Shown here: positions 1 through 6,033 of the stretch, piece after piece
Layout: each line of letters starts with the position of its first letter
Position numbering within the stretch: the stretch's first letter is position 1
NCBI GenBank assembly: GCA_947464585.1
Contig: CANHYS010000158.1
Location: 1-6,033 of the forward strand
DNA length: 6,033 nucleotides
Origin: Planctomycetaceae bacterium
Lineage (GTDB): Bacteria > Planctomycetota > Planctomycetia > Pirellulales > UBA1268
Direction of reading: 5' to 3'
Made by a program: the position numbers and the translations under genes
Notes under the pieces: model-generated
Seen by the model: the letters and a program-made list of their open reading frames with translations, nothing else
Database searches by the model: none
What the model was told of the DNA's origin: nothing

Positions 1-1310
1 CGCGGCAGAAACCGTCGGAGCAGTCTCGTCGCATCGGACTTCGCATCGATAGGCACCGGCACGAGCGGGTCGGCCTGCCATTCTTGGTCATGCCGCCGGT
101 CGCTCACCTTGGGCAGGACCGTGCCCGTAGCGATCGCCTGTGCCACCGACGCGGGCGCCAGCGGCAGATCGCCAAAGAGGGTGCGGTAGCTGGCCGGCGG
201 CCAGGTGTCGAGCGGGCCTTCGATCTCGAGCCGCCGCACCACCAGGGCCGGAAGCCCCTGAGCCTCGGCCGAGCGTTCCCGCGTCTTCCCCATCACCGTG
301 CCGAAGTCCGGCAGCGTCCAGCCGAGCACGTCGACCCGCTGCCCCTTGCGAAGGACGAGATCGACTTCGATGGTCTTCGGCACATCGGCTGGTAGGTCCC
401 GCCACGCGAGGACTGTTTCCGAATCACCGCTTCCGACCGGGGCGATCGAGAAGCTGACGGGGAGCGGCCTGCCTTCGGTATTGATCACGTTGCCGAGAAC
501 ACGCACGCGATAGCAACCGTCCGCCGCGGCGGCAGGAGTCGCCACGGTGTTGTAGGGCGGCCGCAGCCGTGACGGCGCGGCCAGCCCTTCATCGACCAGC
601 CAGCAGTGCCAGGCCTTGTAGGCTTCGGCCTGTCGCTCGAAGATCTCCCTCCCACTCGCCGACCACTGCAGTGTGGCAAAAGGTCGGTCGGGCACAGCAT
701 CCCGCAGCGCTCGGTCGGCGGCCTCCTGATGCCGAACGAGATGCATCGCAGAGTTGCCAAGGCCGATGGCCACCGTATCGAAGCCGGCGGTCGAAGCATC
801 CTCTGGCAGCAGATCCTGCACCGAGAGGGCCGGCATCTCCAGCAGATCCTGCAGAGTCTTTTCGTATTCAACACGGTTGAGCCGCCGCAACGCGGTGCGG
901 CCCTCGGCGATCTGTTCCGACCGACTGCGAACGGCGAGGTCTGCGGCCAAGGCGGCAAGGAACCCACGCCGGCTGTCGGCCGACGGCGGCTCTGCGTCGT
1001 CCGGGGGCATCTCGCCGCGTTCCACCCGCTCGAAGGCCCGCTCCCACCGGCTCATGGCAAGGGAATCGAGAGGCTGTGGCCGCCTCAGGGCCGCCAGAAG
1101 CGCCGTCAGATCGAGCCCAGCTTCGGCGGCTGGGCCGTCGTGGCAATCAATGCACGAAGTCTTCACGAACCGCTGGATCGTGGCGGCACCATCGGCTCGT
1201 GCGACCGCATGCTCCACGCCAACGCCACTCATGGCCATTGCGGCGAGGCCGATCATCAGCCCGAAGCGGATGGTCGTTGGTCGGTCGACGCGAGTGTACC
1301 GACGCGCCAT
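1..1310 (-). CDS. PSD-family c-type heme protein (PSCyt1-DUF1587-DUF1595...), 3' end missing
   Basis: An open frame runs without a stop from the ATG at 1310 to the window edge, giving 436 residues of a protein whose family is usually about 750-900 aa. A basic N-terminus and hydrophobic stretch (about residues 15-31) with a likely cleavage near AVARA (35-39) suggest Sec export. CIDCH at 53-57 is a covalent heme c site. GEMPP (99-103) supplies a Met-101 that could be the second heme ligand, as in PSCyt1-type domains. RRLNRVEYEKTLQDLL (142-157) opens a DUF1587 (PSD3) domain running to about 205. A beta-rich region follows (about 264-335, YRVRV), then WPPASYRTLFGDLPL (370-384). The frame is cut at LLRRFLP, the first residues of DUF1595 (PSD5); DUF1592, DUF1588 and DUF1585 would be expected beyond the edge. 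The start is supported by AGGAG 9 nt upstream. It lies in the same direction as, and 171 nt after, the response regulator gene. The family is thought to be extracytoplasmic redox or heme proteins; no reaction can be assigned from sequence. Confidence 0.93.
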   Translation of the reverse strand, partial: MARRYTRVDRPTTIRFGLMIGLAAMAMSGVGVEHAVARADGAATIQRFVKTSCIDCHDGPAAEAGLDLTALLAALRRPQPLDSLAMSRWERAFERVERGEMPPDDAEPPSADSRRGFLAALAADLAVRSRSEQIAEGRTALRRLNRVEYEKTLQDLLEMPALSVQDLLPEDASTAGFDTVAIGLGNSAMHLVRHQEAADRALRDAVPDRPFATLQWSASGREIFERQAEAYKAWHCWLVDEGLAAPSRLRPPYNTVATPAAAADGCYRVRVLGNVINTEGRPLPVSFSIAPVGSGDSETVLAWRDLPADVPKTIEVDLVLRKGQRVDVLGWTLPDFGTVMGKTRERSAEAQGLPALVVRRLEIEGPLDTWPPASYRTLFGDLPLAPASVAQAIATGTVLPKVSDRRHDQEWQADPLVPVPIDAKSDATRLLRRFLP

Positions 1311-1319
1311 CGATGCAGG

Positions 1320-1324
1320 CTCCT
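1320..1324 (-). promoter_or_regulatory. Ribosome binding site of the left PSD gene
   Basis: AGGAG on the minus strand, 9 nt before the ATG at 1310. It supports that start over internal Met codons and shows that the gene can be translated independently of the upstream response regulator. Confidence 0.6.
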
Positions 1325-1357
1325 GATACGTACTGAACCCAGTGTGACTCTACGTCA
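1324..1357. repeat. Imperfect inverted repeat (TGAtaCGTA / TACGTCA) upstream of the left PSD gene
   Basis: TGATACGTA (1324-1332) is complementary to TACGTCA (1351-1357) except for two extra bases. The pentamer TACGT also recurs as a direct repeat at 1327 and 1351, 24 nt apart. The arms enclose 18 nt and lie 14-47 nt upstream of the ATG at 1310, so the element could be an operator or a 5'-leader hairpin overlapping the ribosome binding site. No protein family is assigned to it, and chance occurrence is possible. Confidence 0.3.
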
Positions 1358-1481
1358 GGTTGTGGGGTTATTACGACGACCAGGATCACTTTTCGCCAGC
1401 AAACGTTAGCAAAAGGATGAGGATTAGCTCGACCAACGGCACTTCGGCAGGCGTCGGGCGGGTGAGGAGCGGCTGCTGCCA

Positions 1482-2135
1482 TCAGACGATGCCGTCGCGG
1501 ATCGCCCGGGCCACGGCGCCGCCAAGAGTGTTGACGTGCAGCTTGGCGTAGATCCGCCGCACGTAGTTGTCCACCGTGTGAAGACTGATGTTCATCCTCG
1601 TGGCCACCTCCTTTTTCACGAGGCCGTCGGCCAGCAGCCGCAACACGTCTCGCTCGCGTTCCGACAGGCTTTCGGCGATCGGCGGATCGCCGGCCTCCGG
1701 CGGCTTGACGCGGAGCCGGCTGAATCGGTCGATCACGAAGCGTGCCACCTCCGGCGATATCGGCGAGCCACCGCGCCGCGCCTCCTCCACCGCGGACACG
1801 ATCCGTTCGAGAGACTCCGACTTAAGCAGGTAGCCCGAGGCACCGTTGCAGATGGCATCGAAGACCAGGTCGCGGTCGTCGCAGACCGTGAAGACGATGA
1901 TCTCGGCCTCGGGAATCCGCTCCTTGAACCGCCGCAACCCCTCGAGCCCCGACATGCCCGGGAGTCCGAGGTCGAGCAGCATGACGCCGGGGCTCAGTGC
2001 CGTGGCATCGAGCGCGGCGAGCGCCTTTTCGCAGGAGGGAAACGTCGCGACCGTTTCTTCACCCGCCAACTCCAAGGCCTCGCGAACCGTCTCCCTCAGG
2101 CGGCGGTGATCCTCGATGATCCAAATTGGACTCAT
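1482..2135 (-). CDS. NarL/LuxR-family response regulator
   Basis: A complete 217-aa cytoplasmic transcription regulator of normal length for the family. Receiver domain at 1-120: acidic pair E8/D9, phospho-acceptor D55 in MLLDLGLPG, switch T83 in VFTV and conserved K105 in GYLLKSES. After a linker (about 121-155), the LuxR-type helix-turn-helix spans 156-213: LSERERDVLRLLADG, then KKEVATRMNISLHTVDNYVRRIYAKL, where the recognition helix is around SLHTVDNYVRR. The ATG at 2135 overlaps the kinase TGA (ATGA) and is preceded by AGGAGG at 7 nt, so translation is probably coupled to the kinase. It is the expected phosphorylation partner of the adjacent HisKA_3-type kinase. Its targets are not shown by sequence; the flanking PSD genes are natural candidates. 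A much longer in-frame extension upstream exists, but it runs antiparallel to no gene and only shadows the kinase in another frame. Confidence 0.96.
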   Translation of the reverse strand: MSPIWIIEDHRRLRETVREALELAGEETVATFPSCEKALAALDATALSPGVMLLDLGLPGMSGLEGLRRFKERIPEAEIIVFTVCDDRDLVFDAICNGASGYLLKSESLERIVSAVEEARRGGSPISPEVARFVIDRFSRLRVKPPEAGDPPIAESLSERERDVLRLLADGLVKKEVATRMNISLHTVDNYVRRIYAKLHVNTLGGAVARAIRDGIV

Positions 2136-4126
2136 GCATGTCCCTCCTGCACGTGATCGGCGCGGCGGTTGTGGGAGTGGCGACCTGACGCCAGGAGGCG
2201 AACGGTCGTGCCGCGGCCACGCTGGCTGACAACCTCGCACGTGGCCTGCATTGCTGCGGCCCGCTCGCGCAGGTTCGCCAGTCCGTGACCGCTCGCCGTC
2301 GCCTGCGGATCGAAGCCGCTGCCATCGTCGCTGACGCTCATGTTCAGCCCGTCGTTCCAGTCGATGGCAACGGTGATGTGATCCGCCTCGGCGTGCCGCC
2401 GCGCGTTGGTGATCGCTTCCTTGAGGAACAGCACACTGTCTCGGGCCCTTTGCGGTGCCGGCTGGCCGGCGGGCGGCTCGCCGATCACCCGCACATCGTG
2501 GTCGATGCCGTCGAGGAGCCGGTTCGCCACCGACTCGAGCCGGTGCGAGAGGTCCTGCCACGTGCCTGCCTTGGGCGCGAGCAGCCAGATCACGTCGCGC
2601 ATGTGATCTAGGGTGTCGCGGGCGGTGGCTGCGATCTCGGCCAGACGCGGGCCGGGATCCCTTTTTCCCTCGTATTGCCGCCGGGCGAGATCGCTCTGGA
2701 TGGCCAGTTCGCTGAGACTCGCTCCGACCTCGTCGTGCAGGTCGCGGGCGAGTTGCCGCTGCAGGGCGGCGAGCTTTCTGGCCGCCGCCGCCCGCAGCCA
2801 CAGGGCCGCGCTCACGCCGCCAAACAAAACGACGACCAACGCCCCGATCGCCACCGCCAGCATCTGTCGGAGCCGGTCCTCCCGCTTTCGGGCGAGCCCT
2901 GTGTCGATCGCCGCCAAGTCCTCCTCGAGTTCTGCCCGTCTCGCGATGCCCTCGAGCCAGGCCTTCCAGTCGAGCAGTTCGTGCCGGCTCGAGAACCCGT
3001 CGGTTAGGGCGGCTGCCGCCCACCCCTTTCCTGCGGCGACATGGCTCATGGCAACGGGCTTTCCGGCCGCCAGATTCCGGCCGCCTCGCCAGCACTGCAA
3101 TTCAGCGAGCGCGAGGACATGCTGCTCAGGGCCGGACGAACTGCCGATCAGCGGACCGAGCCGCCAGAGCGTTTGGGCCGCCAGCCTCACCCTTCGGGCC
3201 GTGAGTCCCTGCGGCGTGAGCATGACCTGCGCCGGGCCTGGGTTCGGAAGGGCCTCGGCTGGGGCGGCTGGCGAGGTTTCATCGAGCAGCAGTTTCGCCG
3301 TGGCGGTTTCCGGATCGGCGAGCAGTTGGAAGTGTGTCGGAAAACCATACCCTGGCAGATCGGCCTGGCCGATCGGCCAGGCCGGCACGAGATGGATTTC
3401 GTCGATCCGTTCGGGCTGTCCCAGATCGACCTCGAGCCAGGTCGCACCATCGACAACTTCGGCTGATTCGATCGGGGAGCGGGCACCGTTGGTGGTCGAG
3501 CCGCGGCTGCCAATCAGGGGCAGGCACCAAAAGTAGCCGTCGGTCAGGTTGGCTGGCTCCCAGCGGCGAGGGCTGTCGAGCGAGGCCGACGTGTGTGTTG
3601 GACACCGCAGGGCGGCATTCCGCCCGTCAGCCAGCACCGCAATCTCGCCCAACCGGAAGAACTGCTCGCCGCCGGAGCTGGCGCGAAAACCGTTGACCTT
3701 GATCCGCAGATAGCGGCCCTTCGCACCGTTGCCCGGGGCCATCCAGAATGGCAGCCGTTCGCCGGCCCCCGGTTCAGGCTCTCTCCACTCGGCGATGAGC
3801 ACGTGGGCGGCGAACTCCGGATCATCTGAGATCTCGACAGTGAAGGCCGAGGGAAAACCGCTCTGTTCCGAGCCGCCGCTCGGCAGCCGCGCCGGAAACA
3901 GCGCCACCCGCTCCGGGGTCACCTGCCGCTGGAAGTCGATCACCACCCAGGCCGGCTCGGCGGCGTGGCCGTGGAAACCGATCCGCTGGCAGGTCTGGGG
4001 CGAGGCCACCAGCGGCGGCAGACTGCCGAGCTCTGCCACAACGGCAGCCCGTCGCATGTCGAGGTCGGCCGCCTCGGCCGAAAGACAGGAAAGCAGACAG
4101 GAAAAGACCGCGACGAGCTTCCGCAT
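2132..4126 (-). CDS. Membrane sensor histidine kinase (HisKA_3/HATPase) with discoidin-like periplasmic sensor
   Basis: A 664-aa protein from the ATG at 4126. Residues 1-19 form a signal peptide (MRKL, hydrophobic core, SAEA cleavage). The predicted extracytoplasmic part (20-421) contains discoidin-like folds. A first unit (about 40-170) has WVVIDF, FTVEISDDPEF and YLRIKV. A second (about 168-348) opens with GRNAALRC and ANLTDGY and continues WLEVDLGQPERIDEIHL to RVRLAAQTL. A third opening motif, GGRNLAAGKPVAMS with ALTDGF (348-378), has no body after it. A charged, probably coiled-coil stretch (390-420) leads to one membrane helix (422-444). The DHp domain follows directly, with phospho-accepting H464 in DLHDEVG. 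The ATPase domain shows the N-box EAITNARRH (N574), DDGSGF (600-605), GHGLANLRER (613-622) and GRGTT. No HAMP or PAS domain is present. In-frame GTG (4135) and TTG (4141) starts also exist; GGAAGGGG lies 6 nt before the GTG. The fold suggests carbohydrate or polymer binding, but the ligand is unknown. Confidence 0.93.
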   Translation of the reverse strand: MRKLVAVFSCLLSCLSAEAADLDMRRAAVVAELGSLPPLVASPQTCQRIGFHGHAAEPAWVVIDFQRQVTPERVALFPARLPSGGSEQSGFPSAFTVEISDDPEFAAHVLIAEWREPEPGAGERLPFWMAPGNGAKGRYLRIKVNGFRASSGGEQFFRLGEIAVLADGRNAALRCPTHTSASLDSPRRWEPANLTDGYFWCLPLIGSRGSTTNGARSPIESAEVVDGATWLEVDLGQPERIDEIHLVPAWPIGQADLPGYGFPTHFQLLADPETATAKLLLDETSPAAPAEALPNPGPAQVMLTPQGLTARRVRLAAQTLWRLGPLIGSSSGPEQHVLALAELQCWRGGRNLAAGKPVAMSHVAAGKGWAAAALTDGFSSRHELLDWKAWLEGIARRAELEEDLAAIDTGLARKREDRLRQMLAVAIGALVVVLFGGVSAALWLRAAAARKLAALQRQLARDLHDEVGASLSELAIQSDLARRQYEGKRDPGPRLAEIAATARDTLDHMRDVIWLLAPKAGTWQDLSHRLESVANRLLDGIDHDVRVIGEPPAGQPAPQRARDSVLFLKEAITNARRHAEADHITVAIDWNDGLNMSVSDDGSGFDPQATASGHGLANLRERAAAMQATCEVVSQRGRGTTVRLLASGRHSHNRRADHVQEGHA
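2143..2148 (-). promoter_or_regulatory. Strong ribosome binding site of the response regulator
   Basis: AGGAGG on the minus strand lies inside the last codons of the kinase, 7 nt before the ATG at 2135. It fixes the regulator start at the ATGA overlap, rather than at another ATG 4 nt upstream in a different frame or at upstream in-frame starts. Confidence 0.8.
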
Positions 4127-4161
4127 TGAAGGCACTCGCAACCCCTTCCATCCAACCCCGA

Positions 4162-4235
4162 AGCGGCTATTCCATAAACAAATCGCCTTTGAGAATACCG
4201 TATCAGCGGCTCTTCATGCCGTTTCTCGAGCGGCT
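4162..4235 (+). repeat. Three direct AGCGGCT repeats, candidate operator sites
   Basis: AGCGGCT occurs at 4162-4168, 4205-4211 and 4229-4235, all in the same orientation. The first two copies extend in similarity (AGCGGCTATTCCAT and AGCGGCTCTTCAT). A fourth copy lies at 1468-1474 in the other intergenic gap. By eye, only one further copy (reverse orientation, 2314-2320) is present in the window. This could be a binding site for the response regulator, but a GC-rich 7-mer can recur by chance. Confidence 0.3.
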
Positions 4236-4261
4236 GTGACGAGTTTTCGGGGCGTGTGGTC

Positions 4262-4276
4262 CCGCCGTGACGGCGG
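4262..4276 (+). repeat. GC hairpin in the leader of the right PSD gene
   Basis: CCGCCG (4262-4267) and CGGCGG (4271-4276) form a perfect 6-bp stem around a TGA loop, followed by CTTTAA. It lies 53 nt before the ATG at 4330. The short T-run makes it a weak terminator candidate at best; a leader structure or a coincidental GC palindrome is equally possible. Confidence 0.35.
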
Positions 4277-4329
4277 CTTTAATGTGCTGAAGTTAAGGGT
4301 TCGTTTCCGGTTCGCATACCAGGCTGACC

Positions 4330-6033
4330 ATGACGATGACCGTGCCGTCCGTCGATCCGCCGCGCAAGGTCGTCGCATCGGCCACGTCGCCGGTGCTGGC
4401 CGCCCTCGCCCTGCTGGCGGCGGCGAGCCTCGCGGCAACCGGCGGTACGGGACTCGCTGCCGCCGACGTTCCGGAGTTTCTTCGCCGGAACTGCGCCGAC
4501 TGCCACTCAGGCGACGCTCCCGAGGGAAACATGCGGATCGACGATCTGCCGCTCGACCTCGCCGCCGAGACGGCCGCCGACCGCTGGGAGCGGATCATCA
4601 CCCGGGTCGAGGCCGGCGAGATGCCGCCGCCCGAGGCCGAGCGGCCGCCAAGTGCCGACACGGCCGCGGTGCTTACCTGGGCCAAGACCGGCCTCGCCGT
4701 GGCGGCCAAGGTCCGGCGGGCGGAAGGGGGGCGGGTGGCTATACGGCGGCTCAATCGCCTGGAATATGAAAACACCCTCCACGATCTTCTCGGGCTGCCG
4801 CTGCCGCTCCGCGATCTCCTGCCGGAGGATGGCACGAGCGACGGGTTCGACACGGCGTCGGCGGCGCTGGCGATCTCGCCCGTGCACATGCAACGGTTCA
4901 TGGACGCCGCCAGGACGGCGCTGGAGGCAGTGGCCGTCCGTGGGCCGCGGCCGGAGACGAAGGTGCGGCGGTTCTCATACGATCCCGAAAAAGACCAGTT
5001 TCTGAAACATCCCAACAATGAGCCGATGATCCGCGTGCGGAATGGCGAGATGCTTTTTTTCTCTGAGCCACACGGGGAGGTGCCGGCGGTGCTTCAACAG
5101 TTTGCTCTGGAAAACGAGGGGATCGCCGGGGTTCCAAAACGCTACAAGATTCGGATCAAGTCGCGGACGCACGATGCCCGGGGCACGTGCCGCAATGACG
5201 AGCGCCTGAATCACCCGTACACAAAGAGCCTGAGGGCGATGCGGCACGACTGGCGTCCCGACACGACCCGTCCCGAGGAACTCACGTTCAGCGTCGTCAC
5301 GACACTGTCGAAGCGGAGGCTCGGGTTCTTTCAGGCAGCCGCGGATGGCGGACAAGCGTCAGTCCCCGAGATCGCCGAGATCGACTGCTGGCTCCTCCCG
5401 GGCGAGACGATCCAGATCGCCCCCTATCGGCTCAATGAGGCCCGCAGCGAACGGGGCTTGAGCGTCTACCCGACGAAGAGCACGGATCCGGCGCGAAAGT
5501 TCGACGAGCCGGAGGAGGGGCTCGCGCTGGTGATCTCGTGGGTCGAGTTCGAGGGGCCGATCGTGGAGCAATGGCCCCCCGCGGGACACACCCGCATCTT
5601 CGGCAACCTGCCGCTCGTGGGCGTGGCCGAGTTGCCCGCGGGCGCGAAGTTGCCGCCTCGCATCCTGACACCGGTGATCGCCGGCGGCCCCCCTGGCTAC
5701 CGCACGGTGAAAGACCCGGTCACCGTCGGATCGGACGATCCGAGCGTTGACGCCCGGCGGCTGGTGGCCAGCTTTTTGCCACGGGCATTTCGCCGGCCTA
5801 TCGATGCGACGGAAGTGGACCCGTATGTGGCGATCGTGGAGGCCCGGCTGGCCGACAAGGAATGCTTCGAGGTGGCGATGCAGGAGGCGGTGCAGGCCGT
5901 GCTCTGCTCGCCCGACTTCCTGTTTCTCGTGGAGCCGGCCGGGCCCCTCTCAGACCATGCCCTGGCCTCGCGGCTTTCATATTTCCTCTGGCGGACCGCG
6001 CCCGACGACGAACTGCGGGCGGCCGCCGATGCC
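4330..6033 (+). CDS. PSD-family c-type heme protein (PSCyt1-DUF1587-DUF1595-DUF1592...), 3' end missing
   Basis: An open frame from the ATG at 4330 reaches the window edge without a stop (568 residues). An N-terminal hydrophobic stretch (21-38) and GLAAA (41-45) suggest export. CADCH (55-59) is a heme c attachment site, and GEMPP (96-100) offers Met-98 as a possible axial ligand. RRLNRLEYENTLHDLL (139-154) starts DUF1587 (to about 205). A middle region with RYKIRIKSRTH and EIAEIDCWLLPGETIQIAPY is followed by WPPAGHTRIFGNLPL (415-429). DUF1595 starts at RRLVASFLPRAFRRP (476-490) and ends near AVLCSPDFLFL. DUF1592 begins at ALASRLSYFLWRTAPDDEL (about 544-562) and is cut; DUF1588 (a second heme site in this family) and DUF1585 should follow. 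It is a paralogue of the left PSD protein, but its middle region is about 48 residues longer. The start has only a weak AGG at 4321; ATG 4336 is an alternative. It is divergent from the kinase gene. Its exact reaction is unknown. Confidence 0.94.
   Translation, partial: MTMTVPSVDPPRKVVASATSPVLAALALLAAASLAATGGTGLAAADVPEFLRRNCADCHSGDAPEGNMRIDDLPLDLAAETAADRWERIITRVEAGEMPPPEAERPPSADTAAVLTWAKTGLAVAAKVRRAEGGRVAIRRLNRLEYENTLHDLLGLPLPLRDLLPEDGTSDGFDTASAALAISPVHMQRFMDAARTALEAVAVRGPRPETKVRRFSYDPEKDQFLKHPNNEPMIRVRNGEMLFFSEPHGEVPAVLQQFALENEGIAGVPKRYKIRIKSRTHDARGTCRNDERLNHPYTKSLRAMRHDWRPDTTRPEELTFSVVTTLSKRRLGFFQAAADGGQASVPEIAEIDCWLLPGETIQIAPYRLNEARSERGLSVYPTKSTDPARKFDEPEEGLALVISWVEFEGPIVEQWPPAGHTRIFGNLPLVGVAELPAGAKLPPRILTPVIAGGPPGYRTVKDPVTVGSDDPSVDARRLVASFLPRAFRRPIDATEVDPYVAIVEARLADKECFEVAMQEAVQAVLCSPDFLFLVEPAGPLSDHALASRLSYFLWRTAPDDELRAAADA

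Larger units (their letters stand above)
1311..1481 (-). promoter_or_regulatory. 171-nt gap between response regulator and left PSD gene
   Basis: This non-coding stretch holds the ribosome binding site and inverted repeat described separately, and one AGCGGCT 7-mer (1468-1474) close to the regulator stop. It also contains an AT-richer core (about 1365-1430) with TTAGC repeated at 1406-1410 and 1424-1428, and an AACGTT palindrome (1402-1407). No GC stem followed by a T-run was found, so there is no visible intrinsic terminator after the regulator gene, and read-through from the kinase-regulator operon is possible. No convincing -35/-10 pair was seen. A separate promoter for the PSD gene is plausible given the length of the gap, but it is not demonstrated. 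Confidence 0.4.
4127..4329. promoter_or_regulatory. Divergent intergenic region between kinase and right PSD gene
   Basis: This 203-nt stretch lies between two divergent start codons, so it must hold promoters or leaders for both the kinase operon (leftward) and the right PSD gene (rightward), unless transcription starts elsewhere. It is less GC-rich at about 4168-4205. It carries three AGCGGCT copies and a 6-bp GC stem, both listed separately. TTGAGA at 4189-4194 resembles a -35 element on the plus strand, but the hexamer 17 nt downstream (CTTCAT) is a poor -10, so no promoter is called. No open frame in it looks like a gene. Confidence 0.6.

Noticed and set aside
485..967. 160-aa minus-strand open frame inside the left PSD gene
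   Set aside because: Out of frame with the continuous PSD reading, and of biased composition without a domain.
606..1409. 267-aa plus-strand open frame antisense to the left PSD gene
   Set aside because: Low-complexity composition typical of GC-rich antisense frames. The minus strand has the heme motif, DUF1587 and a signal peptide in one continuous frame.
1482..3095. 537-aa minus-strand open frame extending the response regulator upstream through the kinase gene
   Set aside because: The first ~320 residues are Arg/Ala/Gly/Pro-rich with no recognisable domain and overlap well-defined kinase domains in another frame. The regulator begins at the ATG at 2135 with AGGAGG in front.
2613..3536. 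307-aa plus-strand open frame antisense to the kinase
   Set aside because: Ser/Arg/Ala-rich with no motif. The kinase reading on the minus strand is secured by the sensor repeats, the membrane helix and the H464 region.
4066..4126. Possible lipobox (LLSC) in the kinase signal sequence
   Set aside because: Leu at -2 is atypical, and a lipid anchor makes little sense for a kinase with a later membrane helix. An ordinary signal peptide ending SAEA fits better.
4189..4217. TTGAGA ... CTTCAT as a sigma-70 promoter for the right PSD gene
   Set aside because: The -10 match is poor and planctomycetes use many alternative sigma factors. It is too weak to call.
4262..4290. GC hairpin at 4262-4276 as an intrinsic terminator
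   Set aside because: Only CTTTAA follows, not a T-run, and it lies between divergent gene starts, where no upstream transcript needs terminating.
3729..4769. 346-aa plus-strand open frame spanning the kinase 5' end, the intergenic region and the right PSD start
   Set aside because: It crosses two real genes out of frame and turns into Arg/Gly repeats. The heme protein frame starting at 4330 has clear domains.

Overview
The window looks like chromosomal DNA of a planctomycete (phylum Planctomycetota). It is GC-rich, and two genes encode secreted c-type-heme proteins with the PSCyt1, DUF1587, DUF1595 and DUF1592 (PSD) architecture. These families are greatly expanded in Planctomycetes and their relatives. 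The exact genus cannot be read from the sequence.

There are four genes. On the minus strand, read from right to left, are: (1) a membrane histidine kinase at 4126-2132 with a large predicted periplasmic sensor built from discoidin-like (F5/8 type C, galactose-binding-fold) repeats; (2) a NarL/LuxR-type response regulator at 2135-1482, whose ATG overlaps the kinase stop in an ATGA junction; (3) after a 171-nt gap, a PSD heme protein starting at 1310 and cut by the left edge after 436 residues. On the plus strand, diverging from the kinase across a 203-nt intergenic region, is (4) a second PSD heme protein starting at 4330 and cut by the right edge after 568 residues. Both PSD genes are open to the window edge without a stop, and both are interrupted within their C-terminal domain series.

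The layout suggests one functional unit. A two-component system, possibly sensing a glycan or other extracytoplasmic ligand, is flanked on both sides by paralogous exported heme proteins that it may control. Supporting observations are the co-directional or divergent arrangement, the translational coupling of kinase and regulator, and a 7-mer (AGCGGCT). That 7-mer occurs three times in the divergent intergenic region and once in the gap before the other PSD gene, but only once in the coding sequence of the window. The regulatory link is inference. The domain assignments rest on motifs visible in the translations.

No tRNA, rRNA, CRISPR array, insertion sequence or convincing intrinsic terminator was seen. 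Many long open frames antisense or out of frame to these four genes are treated as GC-driven shadows.
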